Shown: positions 7,339 through 13,799 of the stretch, in pieces
Position numbering within the stretch: position 1 is the first letter of the stretch
Layout: every line of letters begins with the position of its first letter
Program-made: the position numbers and the translations under genes
NCBI GenBank assembly: GCA_019240175.1
Contig: JAFAYS010000885.1
Location: 1-16,271, forward strand
Direction of reading: 5' to 3'
DNA from: Chloroflexota bacterium
Lineage (GTDB): Bacteria; Chloroflexota; Chloroflexia; Chloroflexales; Kallotenuaceae
Length of the DNA stretch: 16,271 nt
The notes under the pieces: model-generated
Databases searched by the model: none
Told to the model about the DNA's origin: nothing
Seen by the model: only the letters and a program-made list of their open reading frames with translations

Positions 7339-9758
7339 AGGCCGCCTCGCGATTGAATCTCAAGCTTGCCATTCTCGGGAAAACTCGGATCGTTGTCCAG
7401 CCGCGCCACCTCGATCGGGCCGAGCGTGAGCACGCCGGATTCGAGCTCCTGGTTGGCGGCCTTACCCCAGCGCCCAAAGCGCAGCACATCCACCGACGCG
7501 ACGCCTGTGACGCGCATGGCGGCCTCGTAGATCTGGCTGAGATAGACCGGTTGGCCAAAGCTGAAGTTGTCGGGGTGGAAGAAGCCGCGCGATCCATTGG
7601 CAAACGCGGCGCTGCTCAGCGCGATCAGCAGCGCTTCCTTAACGTTGGAGCGGAAGTAGCCTGGCTTGACGCAGATCGCCAGCAGCAGATCCAGCGGCAC
7701 AAAGACCGGCGCGGCGATCTCCAGGTCGTACCCGGCGATGCGGTAGCGCTCAAGATGGGTGCGAATCTCGTCTTTAAAGTCCTCGTCGACCGGCAGGCCG
7801 CCTTTACGATCGATCGTGACAAAGACCGTGTACCAGCTGCCGGTCCAGCGGATGCGCGCCACGGCCTGCTGCACCTCGGGATGCCGCCGCGCGACCTCGG
7901 CGTAGTCGGCCTCGGTGACGGCGCGCTCCTGCACGCGGAAGGCTTGCGGCGCGTACAGCCGCACCTGTTCCATCAGCTCGGGCTCGGTGCCGCCGATCGC
8001 CGGCATAGGATTGCGCACGCTGTCGATGCCACCGCCGCTCCTGACGATCCGCCCGATCGCGCCGCGCCCGACGTTGCCGATCTGCCCGCTGCCCACGCGA
8101 TAGGTCGCGGTGAAGCTCGCGCCAGGCGCGGGCGCTTTGCCCAGCGCACCGTCGCCGAAACGCAGATACGCTCGTCCATCGCTTTCCATCTCGACCACGA
8201 ACTCGCTACGAAAGCCGTCGCTGCCCAGCAGATCGGCCTGTGGTCGCCAGGTGCGCTCTTCGCCACGCAGCGTAATGCTGGGCCGCGACTGCCGCACATC
8301 GGAGCGCAGAGCCGCGCTGGCCGAGCTGAGATCCAGCGGACCCGCGTAGGTCAGGCCGGTGCGCGCCAGCCGTGGCCGATAGGCGGTCTGCTCCGGCACC
8401 ACGGCTGGCAGCAGCGCCTCGTTGGCGATCGTGCGGCCATGATCCGCCAGCGCGATGTTGCCGCGCGCCACGCTGAGATTCGAGACCAGCCGGTTGCCGC
8501 TGCGGTCGCTGATCTCGGCGGAGATGCACAGCGGAAACGGCAGCGCGTCGGCCTCGCTCCACGCAATCTCGACGATCGGCGTGTTGTGCAGCAGATCGAT
8601 TGTGGGCTGTACCGATGTCAGGCGCACGGCGTGACGCTGGGCCGGATCGGCGTCGGCGGGCGAGCCCGTGGTTGGGCTGATCACTTCCTCGAAGATCAGC
8701 ACATCGCCGATCGCAAGCTGCAACGGCGTTCCCGGCTTGTCGCGCAGTGTCGCGCGTGTCGCGCCGCGCGGCAGGCAGCAGCCGGTATCGTCCCAGGTGT
8801 AGAAGCGGATCTCGTTGTGGACCGCGCGCAGCCGCACAGTGGTTTTGGTCTCGAAGACGATCGGCTTCTCGGCCAGGACTGTTGAAAGCTGGTTGGGATC
8901 GACCATTGCCGCCGCGGTCGCGCCGCTGGTCAGCAGGGTCGCGCCGACGTCGAGCGTGGCGTTGTCCAGCGCGCCGCCGGACGTGACCGCGAAATGCACC
9001 CAGGTGCGGGCGTTGCAGCCGTCGTGCATGACGTAATCGAGCAGCCGGGCGTGACGCCGCACCGAGACGCGTTTGCGCGCCGTGCCGAGATAGGCCTCGG
9101 TCGCGACCGCATCTTGAAAGTAGCTCAGCCGATCGCCGGCGTAGGCCAGCAGCTCAACCAGCGCCACCTGCATATCGGCGGCGTTGCGCTCGCGCCACTG
9201 CGGCATCAGCGCGCCCATACGATCGAGCATCAGGCGACGAAAGCTGGTGTAATCCTTGGCCAGGTAATCGATCTCGGGCTCGGGCAGCCGCTCGGGCGGG
9301 CAATCCTGCTCGGGCGCGCAGTCGAACTCGCTGGGACAATCGACCTTGAACGAGAACGGGATCGCCGCAAGCTGCGGATCGAAGTTGCTCGGCGGCGCGT
9401 CGTTGTTCGGTCCCTGGACCAGCCGCAACGTGTAGGTCGAGAAGTCGCCCGCGCGATCCGCGACGAGCGTGAGCACGTCGCCGTCGGCGCTGATGCTCTG
9501 CACACGCAGATTTTTGATGCGCACGCCGCCTTCGATCTTGAGATTGGCGGGAGTCAGCGCCGGCCCAGCGGGAACCGGATCGGTGGGCGTGCCGGGCAGA
9601 TTGTGCAGAAACCGCACACGCAGCGTGCGCTGGTCGGGCTCGACCTCCAAAAAATCGATGCCGTTGATCGTCGGCGTGAGCGGCGTGCCGTCGCTGGTGC
9701 GTGGCGTCCGCACGAAATCGCGGCGGTTCTGATTATTGCAGCGGTATTGGGTACTCAT
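7335..9758 (-). CDS. Baseplate-J-like wedge protein 1 (807 aa, Afp11-like position)
   Basis: This is the putative baseplate assembly protein typical of eCIS clusters. Residues 1-135 are a beta-rich N-terminal extension (INGIDFLEVEPDQRTLRVRF). A cysteine cluster follows (C141, C147, C153 in VDCPSEFDCAPEQDCPPE), then the hallmark block EIDYLAKDYTSFRRLMLDR (162-180), VALVELLAYAGDRLSYFQDA (198-217) and a TEAYLGTARKRVSVRRHAR run. The second half has a baseplate-J core: LRFGDGALGKAPAPGASF, ATYRVGSGQIGNVG, then RAVTEADYAEVARRHPEV and VFVPLDLLLAICVKPGYF. Such proteins build the wedge linking central hub, gp25 and sheath. The start is fixed by an ATGA overlap with the gp25-like gene; only a weak GAG lies upstream, so expression probably relies on coupling. 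Its stop overlaps the next start in the same way. Confidence 0.92.
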   Translation of the reverse strand: MSTQYRCNNQNRRDFVRTPRTSDGTPLTPTINGIDFLEVEPDQRTLRVRFLHNLPGTPTDPVPAGPALTPANLKIEGGVRIKNLRVQSISADGDVLTLVADRAGDFSTYTLRLVQGPNNDAPPSNFDPQLAAIPFSFKVDCPSEFDCAPEQDCPPERLPEPEIDYLAKDYTSFRRLMLDRMGALMPQWRERNAADMQVALVELLAYAGDRLSYFQDAVATEAYLGTARKRVSVRRHARLLDYVMHDGCNARTWVHFAVTSGGALDNATLDVGATLLTSGATAAAMVDPNQLSTVLAEKPIVFETKTTVRLRAVHNEIRFYTWDDTGCCLPRGATRATLRDKPGTPLQLAIGDVLIFEEVISPTTGSPADADPAQRHAVRLTSVQPTIDLLHNTPIVEIAWSEADALPFPLCISAEISDRSGNRLVSNLSVARGNIALADHGRTIANEALLPAVVPEQTAYRPRLARTGLTYAGPLDLSSASAALRSDVRQSRPSITLRGEERTWRPQADLLGSDGFRSEFVVEMESDGRAYLRFGDGALGKAPAPGASFTATYRVGSGQIGNVGRGAIGRIVRSGGGIDSVRNPMPAIGGTEPELMEQVRLYAPQAFRVQERAVTEADYAEVARRHPEVQQAVARIRWTGSWYTVFVTIDRKGGLPVDEDFKDEIRTHLERYRIAGYDLEIAAPVFVPLDLLLAICVKPGYFRSNVKEALLIALSSAAFANGSRGFFHPDNFSFGQPVYLSQIYEAAMRVTGVASVDVLRFGRWGKAANQELESGVLTLGPIEVARLDNDPSFPENGKLEIQSRGGL

Positions 9759-10114
9759 GGCACGGCTCGCTGAAATTGCGCGACCTGGCGCTGCTGGCTG
9801 CGGCGCACGACGTACTGGATCACGACCTCAAGCGTCGAGTCGATCGCGCGCACTTGAACGCCCTCGATCTGGATCAGATCGCCGAGCCACTGCTGAAGCG
9901 CGCCCTGGACTGTGGCCTGGGTGGCCGCTGCCAGCACGTCGCTGTTGGGCGCGAAGACCAGTTGAAGCAGGCCGCTGCCAAAGGTTGGCCGATTCACTCG
10001 CTCACCCGGCGCGGTAAACAGCACCTGCTCGATCAGATCGCGAATATGCTCGTCCTCGCCGGTGTCGGCGGTGTGGCCGCGACGGTCGAAATGGAACGGA
10101 TAATCGATCTGCAT
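9755..10114 (-). CDS. gp25-like baseplate wedge protein (119 aa, Afp9-like)
   Basis: This is a GPW/gp25 family protein of normal length. It shows the family hallmark PGERVNRPTFGSGL at residues 36-49, preceded by a short helical segment (EDEHIRDLIEQVLF) and followed by an amphipathic helix and a beta-strand (TLEVVIQYVVRRSQQRQV). In contractile particles gp25 sits in the inner baseplate and contributes the strand that starts sheath polymerisation. The frame could begin at GTG 10117, which would overlap the upstream gene by 4 bases. I chose ATG 10114 because GAGG (10121-10124) is 6 bases from it but only 3 from the GTG, and because TGATG coupling matches the neighbours. The stop overlaps the first baseplate-J gene by ATGA. 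Confidence 0.93.
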   Translation of the reverse strand: MQIDYPFHFDRRGHTADTGEDEHIRDLIEQVLFTAPGERVNRPTFGSGLLQLVFAPNSDVLAAATQATVQGALQQWLGDLIQIEGVQVRAIDSTLEVVIQYVVRRSQQRQVAQFQRAVP

Positions 10115-10437
10115 CACGTACCTCGCACGCGGACCTGAGTCACCAGGATGTTGACGCCGGTGCCGTTGGGCGCGCAGACTGCCTGGCTATCCTGAAGCAG
10201 CACCGGCACGCCGCCGGCTTTGACGCGTGTCGCCGCCGTGACCCACTGCGCGGTGACGCACGGGTTGGGCGTGCCGCCAGGTGTAACGAACGGGCAGGCC
10301 GCCACGGTGTAGGGCGCAGGTTGGGTGACGATCGGCTGTCCGCCCACTTTGACGCGCGGGTTGGGCGCGGTCGGCATGGCCTGACCGCCATGCAGGCAGA
10401 GCACGGTCGCACCCTGATGCAGCACAAATCCAGGCAT
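10114..10437 (-). CDS. PAAR-like spike-tip protein (107 aa, Afp10-like)
   Basis: This small Gly/Pro/Val-rich protein begins MPGFVLHQGATVLCLHGG, like PAAR and PAAR-like (DUF4280-type) tip proteins. These cap the gp5/VgrG spike and sharpen it, often holding a metal ion with His/Cys ligands. Visible candidate ligands are H7, H16, C14, C48, C60 and C88. Repeated short beta elements (VKVGGQPIVTQPAPYTV, VKAGGVPVLLQDSQAVC) fit a conical beta-fold. It lies directly after the OB-fold spike gene, the position expected for a tip. The start codon shares one base with the spike stop (TAATG) and has a near-perfect GGAGGTGA at 10442-10449. It carries no effector extension, so it is a plain tip rather than a toxin fusion. 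The exact subfamily is uncertain. Confidence 0.82.
   Translation of the reverse strand: MPGFVLHQGATVLCLHGGQAMPTAPNPRVKVGGQPIVTQPAPYTVAACPFVTPGGTPNPCVTAQWVTAATRVKAGGVPVLLQDSQAVCAPNGTGVNILVTQVRVRGT
10121..10124 (-). promoter_or_regulatory. Ribosome binding site deciding the gp25-like start
   Basis: GAGG is 6 bases from ATG 10114 and 3 bases from the alternative GTG 10117. The spacing favours the ATG, shortening the open frame by one codon. Confidence 0.55.
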
Positions 10438-10937
10438 TAGGTCACCTCCAACGCGCCGTTATTGATCGAAACCTGCGGCCCGGTCATTTTGATCGTGCCG
10501 CCCTGGCCGGTGGTGATCTCGATGCCCGTGGCGCTCAGCACGATCTTCTGGCCGCCCGACGTTTCCAGCGTAATGCCGCCGACGCCGGGCGTGTCGTCGA
10601 GGATGATGCTGTGGCCGCCTTCGGTTTTGAGCACCACTTTTTTGTAGGGCGGTGCCAGCAGTAGCGGCGGCACCTCGGCGACCGAGCCGTACCAGCAGCC
10701 GGACCAGATCGGGAAGTCGGGATCGCCGTGCTCAAACTCGATCCAGACGCCCGCGCCGACTTTGGGCAGTGCGAAAAAGCCCATACCGTCGCCGGCGAAG
10801 GGAAAGCTCGGCATGGCCCAGCCGCTTTCCAGGCCGCCCATCACATCGGCAACCTTGGCGCGAATCCGCCCAATCTGCTGCGGATCTTGGATGTCGGTCA
10901 CGACGCCGCGAAATTTGCCGTAGAACTTGTCGGTCAT
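10437..10937 (-). CDS. gp5/GpV-like OB-fold spike protein (166 aa)
   Basis: The N-terminal domain (about 1-85) reads FYGKFRGVVTDIQDPQQIGRIRAKV, then an FALPKVGAGVWIEFEHGDPDFPIWSGCWYG segment. This is the phage baseplate V / VgrG OB-fold signature. The C-terminus (about 105-166) is a run of short alternating beta strands (HSIILDDTPG, ITLETSGGQKIVLSATG, IEITTGQGGTIKMTG) typical of the triple-stranded beta-helix needle. It should trimerise under the hub and pierce the target membrane. In Afp/PVC the hub (gp27-like) and spike (gp5-like) parts are fused in Afp8; here the spike is a separate gene whose start overlaps the hub stop by ATGA, and there is no lysozyme insert. The only ribosome-site-like sequence is a weak GGTGGT, so coupled translation is likely. 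Confidence 0.92.
   Translation of the reverse strand: MTDKFYGKFRGVVTDIQDPQQIGRIRAKVADVMGGLESGWAMPSFPFAGDGMGFFALPKVGAGVWIEFEHGDPDFPIWSGCWYGSVAEVPPLLLAPPYKKVVLKTEGGHSIILDDTPGVGGITLETSGGQKIVLSATGIEITTGQGGTIKMTGPQVSINNGALEVT
10442..10449 (-). promoter_or_regulatory. Strong Shine-Dalgarno of the PAAR-like gene
   Basis: GGAGGTGA lies inside the 3' end of the spike gene, with GGAGG 7 bases from the ATG. It is the best ribosome site in the cluster and precedes a one-base stop/start overlap, so it may boost reinitiation. Confidence 0.7.
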
Positions 10938-12052
10938 GGTCGTACCACCGGCAACAGCGCGCCGGTCCCTTCTCGGCTGAGCGTAAAGCTTTGCGTGTAC
11001 GTGCCGCGCTCGATGCGATGGCTGACACGCTTTACATAATAGTTGCCGTTATAAGAAAAGCCCGCGCCGCGCACGCCCACGAGCTTGCGTGCCCGTAAAA
11101 TGCCGCCGTAGCGCACGGTCTCAAGCTCGCCGCTGCCGGTAACTGAGTCCGGCGAGCGCGTGGTCGTCGCGACCGCCGAGGTAGCCGCCTGCGTCGGGCC
11201 CTGGTTGGCGACGTCGCGCAGCAGCACCGTGCGGCGGGCGGGTGTTGGCTGTAATGCCAGCGGCGGGACGCGCAGCGACGGTAGCGACGGGATCGGAATG
11301 TTGGTCTTGGTGATCGGCTCGACGATGCTGCCCTCGGTGCTGACGGGTGCCATTGCATCGTGCGAAAAATTCAGCGACGTGACGTTGGTGGCGTGGCCCA
11401 TGTTCATTGTCAGCGCGGGCTGCGGCAATCCCAGGCGATTCTCAGGCCCCCAGTAGGCCGTATTCACGCCAAAGGTCAGCGGCTCGACATAAAAAACGTA
11501 GCCGTTGCGCTGGGCCAGCCGCTGGATAAAGCGCAGATCGGTTTCTTGCTGGCGCGGAATCCGCTCGATCATCAGCGGGATGTCGAAGGTTGGCGTGGCC
11601 TGCGGGATCAGGCCGTACTGCGCGTACTGCGCGATCAGCCGCATCGCGATCACCGAGTCGGGCTGGTTCTCGAACTTCTCGTTTTTCTCCTGGAGGTCGA
11701 GCATCACACTGACGTCTTTGCCGGTGACGGTCAGCGTGGACATGCCCGGCTCGTTGCTGGGCGTCACCTGGTGATGCGTGATAATCCCGTCGATCAGCAC
11801 CTCGGGCGTTACGCCGAGCAGCACGCCGATGATCACGCGGTTGAAGGGATTGAAGGTGCCGTCGAGCAGCAGCCCGTAGTCCACCACGCGATCTTTGCCG
11901 AGCGTGAAGGTCATCTGAAAGCCGTCGCCCGAGTCGGAGTCGTTGGTGACTTCCAGGCTGCTCAGCGCGCTGGTGACAGCGTACGAGGCGGGCAGCGGTA
12001 CAGTGCCGCCCACCAGCAGGATCAGGCGAATTCCAAGCGTGCTAGCTAGCAT
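10934..12052 (-). CDS. gp27/late-control-D-like hub protein (372 aa, Afp8 N-half-like)
   Basis: This is the hub ring joining spike to tube. The family signature is spread over the protein: SLEVTNDSDSGDGFQMTFTL early on, TLTVTGKDVSVMLDLQEKN in the middle, then DLRFIQRLAQRNGYVFYVEPL (about 175-195), as in VgrG/GpD proteins. It ends with NYYVKRVSHRIERGTYTQSF, which I recognise from eCIS hub proteins. A Pro-rich linker (about 245-300, IPIPSLPSLRVPPLALQPTP) separates the halves. The ATG at 12052 is preceded by GAGAGG and lies 9 bases after the LysM gene stop, which itself falls in TTTGAGAGG. The C-terminus stops where the OB-fold would start in the fused VgrG/Afp8 layout, and that domain is the next gene. 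Length and order fit well. Confidence 0.88.
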   Translation of the reverse strand: MLASTLGIRLILLVGGTVPLPASYAVTSALSSLEVTNDSDSGDGFQMTFTLGKDRVVDYGLLLDGTFNPFNRVIIGVLLGVTPEVLIDGIITHHQVTPSNEPGMSTLTVTGKDVSVMLDLQEKNEKFENQPDSVIAMRLIAQYAQYGLIPQATPTFDIPLMIERIPRQQETDLRFIQRLAQRNGYVFYVEPLTFGVNTAYWGPENRLGLPQPALTMNMGHATNVTSLNFSHDAMAPVSTEGSIVEPITKTNIPIPSLPSLRVPPLALQPTPARRTVLLRDVANQGPTQAATSAVATTTRSPDSVTGSGELETVRYGGILRARKLVGVRGAGFSYNGNYYVKRVSHRIERGTYTQSFTLSREGTGALLPVVRP

Positions 12053-12061
12053 CGCGGCCTC

Positions 12062-12364
12062 TCAAAGCTGCGGCATCGTAATCACGATCGTCCGTCCGGT
12101 CTCGTCGGTCAGCTCTTCGGGATCGAGCGCCAGGTTGGCATCGCAGATCCGCCAGAACTGCAACGGATCGCCCAGGTAGCGCGCTGTGATGTTGTCGAGC
12201 CGCTCGCCCTGGGTCACGGTGTGCTCGACAAGCGTGGTCTGGCCGTCGGTGGGCGGGATGAAGCGACGGCGCTTGTAGGCGATCACGCGCGGCGCGCCGT
12301 CGGCGTCGGTGATCTCAAGCTTGACAGTCTCCAGGCTGCCGTAGCGGCTGGTCGGATCAAACAT
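12062..12364 (-). CDS. Small LysM baseplate protein (100 aa)
   Basis: A single LysM-type module covers about residues 46-98: VEHTVTQGERLDNITARYLG, then PLQFWRICDANLALDPEELTD and a terminal GRTIVITMPQL. In contractile particles such gp53/LysM-like proteins bind the hub-tube junction in the baseplate rather than cell wall. In Afp/PVC a LysM is fused to a tube-like domain (Afp7); here it is separate from the upstream tube-domain gene. I chose ATG 12364 because AAGGAG (12372-12377) precedes it at normal spacing. The open frame extends 26 codons further upstream, but that part is read from the low-complexity repeat island and gives a spurious hydrophobic leader. The gene sits 9 bases before the hub gene, starting the tightly coupled spike/baseplate block. 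Confidence 0.87.
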   Translation of the reverse strand: MFDPTSRYGSLETVKLEITDADGAPRVIAYKRRRFIPPTDGQTTLVEHTVTQGERLDNITARYLGDPLQFWRICDANLALDPEELTDETGRTIVITMPQL

Positions 12365-12371
12365 TGCGCGG

Positions 12372-12377
12372 CTCCTT
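12372..12377 (-). promoter_or_regulatory. Ribosome binding site deciding the LysM gene start
   Basis: AAGGAG lies 7 bases from ATG 12364. It sits directly at the edge of the repeat island (inverted-repeat arm 12386-12398), so RNA pairing by that arm could affect its access. Confidence 0.7.
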
Positions 12378-12385
12378 GTAGAGAG

Positions 12386-12398
12386 CAAGGGAACAAAG
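12386..12398 (+). repeat. Left arm of 13-bp inverted repeat
   Basis: CAAGGGAACAAAG is the exact reverse complement of CTTTGTTCCCTTG at 12609-12621. The arms are 210 bases apart and enclose the GC-rich core, as in a MITE-like or large stem-loop structure. Confidence 0.85.
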
Positions 12399-12446
12399 AA
12401 ACAAGAGAACAAAAACAGATGCAATGAGCTTTGTTCTAGCAATAGG

Positions 12447-12530
12447 CCCTCACCCCCCGACCCCTTTCCCCGAACCTCAACGGACTTCCGCCTCCACCCA
12501 GAGGGTACTCGCGGCAGGCGAAGGGGAGAA
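12447..12530. repeat. CCCTCACC...GGCGAAGGGGAG extragenic element
   Basis: A C-rich head (CCCTCACCCCCCGACCCC) and a purine-rich tail (GGCGAAGGGGAG) flank about 50 bases of mixed sequence that includes CTCCACCCAGAGGG. Head and tail are imperfectly complementary. I recognise this as a type of dispersed GC-rich extragenic palindrome found in many high-GC genomes. The assignment is from pattern only. Confidence 0.5.
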
Positions 12531-12578
12531 ATGTTGTACTTGCTTCTGTTCTCTGTCCTTGGTTCTTTGTTCTTTCGT

Positions 12579-12599
12579 TAGGTTCTAGGTTCTAGGTTC
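12579..12599 (+). repeat. Three perfect tandem TAGGTTC heptamers
   Basis: Three exact copies of the 7-mer TAGGTTC lie in the pyrimidine-rich arm, next to looser GGTTCTT/TTGTTCTT units. This is a short tandem repeat that could vary in copy number between strains. Confidence 0.9.
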
Positions 12600-12608
12600 T
12601 TTGCTCCC

Positions 12609-12621
12609 CTTTGTTCCCTTG
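12609..12621 (+). repeat. Right arm of 13-bp inverted repeat
   Basis: CTTTGTTCCCTTG pairs exactly with 12386-12398. It is followed by further degenerate TTTGTTC-like units up to about 12640, just before the stop of the tube-domain gene. Confidence 0.85.
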
Positions 12622-12645
12622 TTCGTTTGTTCCTTTGTTCATTCG

Positions 12646-13281
<636 letters not shown>

Positions 13282-13334
13282 GGGCTTGGTCCTTCACAAT
13301 GAATCTGCTGCTGAATAGACGGACGGCGTGCTGC

Positions 13335-13790
13335 TCATGGCTGCGGCGCGACATCCAGCGGCTGCGACTCGGCGATCTGCTGCCAGCGCTCGATCTGCTG
13401 CCAGTTCTGGCCCTGCTGCCAGGCCGGATCGGGAGCGACTAGGCTATAGCCAAAGCGTCCCGCGATACGCAGCGATGGCGTAGCTGTCGGCAAGGCCAGC
13501 GGATACTTCATCCTGTGTTCAAGGCTGTCGTGCGAACCAATTGTGACGATGCTAAATTCCGGTGGCGCGTTCGTGCTGAGCGGTACCAGTGGCTCGTGCG
13601 CTGAGTGATCCAGCACCAGCGGCTCGGTGATCGGCGTGACGAGCGGCTGAGCCAGCAGCAGGTAGAGCGGCTGATCGGCGAGATTGTCGAAGTGCCAGCG
13701 GATACTGAGCTGCCAGCGATCGAGCGGCTGCACCACGGCGCGATAGTCGGCGATCGTGATCTGTAAAACAGGTTGCGCAGGTGTTGACAC
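13335..13790 (-). CDS. Unrecognised 151-aa protein with WQQ hexad repeat
   Basis: I do not recognise this family. The first 120 residues look beta-rich (VLQITIADYRAVVQPLDRW, LSIRWHFDNLADQPLYLLLA, LRIAGRFGYSLVAPD), like a small immunoglobulin- or jelly-roll-type domain, with no signal peptide, membrane segment or cysteine. The C-terminal tail has three hexads beginning WQQ at residues 124, 130 and 136 (WQQGQN-WQQIER-WQQIAES), probably an amphipathic helix. The start is a GTG (13788-13790) with AAGGAG at 13796-13801 and 5-base spacing; that site overlaps the TAA stop of the DUF4157 gene. Position between the DUF4157 protein and the tube-domain protein suggests a particle component, an adaptor or a partner of the DUF4157 protein. 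No function can be assigned. Confidence 0.75.
   Translation of the reverse strand: MSTPAQPVLQITIADYRAVVQPLDRWQLSIRWHFDNLADQPLYLLLAQPLVTPITEPLVLDHSAHEPLVPLSTNAPPEFSIVTIGSHDSLEHRMKYPLALPTATPSLRIAGRFGYSLVAPDPAWQQGQNWQQIERWQQIAESQPLDVAPQP
13377..13421 (+). repeat. Three 18-bp-spaced CTGCTGCCA repeats inside the 151-aa gene
   Basis: CTGCTGCCA occurs at 13377-13385, 13395-13403 and 13413-13421, exactly 18 bp apart, encoding the WQQ hexads on the minus strand. The phase-preserving spacing suggests tandem duplication of an 18-bp unit. Confidence 0.88.
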
Positions 13791-13799
13791 AGCCGCTCC

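Larger units (their letters stand above)
12365..12645. repeat. 281-bp non-coding low-complexity repeat island
   Basis: No gene is seen in this stretch. On the plus strand it runs from a purine-rich arm (GGGAACAAAGAAACAAGAG, from 12389) through a CCCTCACC-type GC-rich core to a pyrimidine-rich arm of TTTGTTC/GGTTCTT units. The two arms are inverted copies in style, with an exact 13-bp inverted match. Composition differs sharply from the GC-rich coding DNA around it. It resembles dispersed heptamer-repeat islands seen between genes in Chloroflexota and cyanobacteria. It separates the tube-domain gene from the LysM gene, two parts that are fused in Afp7-like proteins. Confidence 0.8.

Noticed and set aside
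12365..12442. 26-codon N-terminal extension of the LysM protein that looks like a signal peptide (MLEQSSLHLFLFSCFFVPLL)
   Set aside because: It is read from the low-complexity repeat island. A proper AAGGAG lies just before ATG 12364, and particle baseplate proteins do not carry such leaders.
12447..12530. CCCTCACC element as a Rho-independent terminator
   Set aside because: Head and tail pair only imperfectly and no T-run follows on the minus strand; the operon continues with the same strand and function.
12365..12645. Repeat island as a CRISPR array
   Set aside because: Units are 7-15 bp, uneven and without unique spacers of regular length; no cas genes are nearby.
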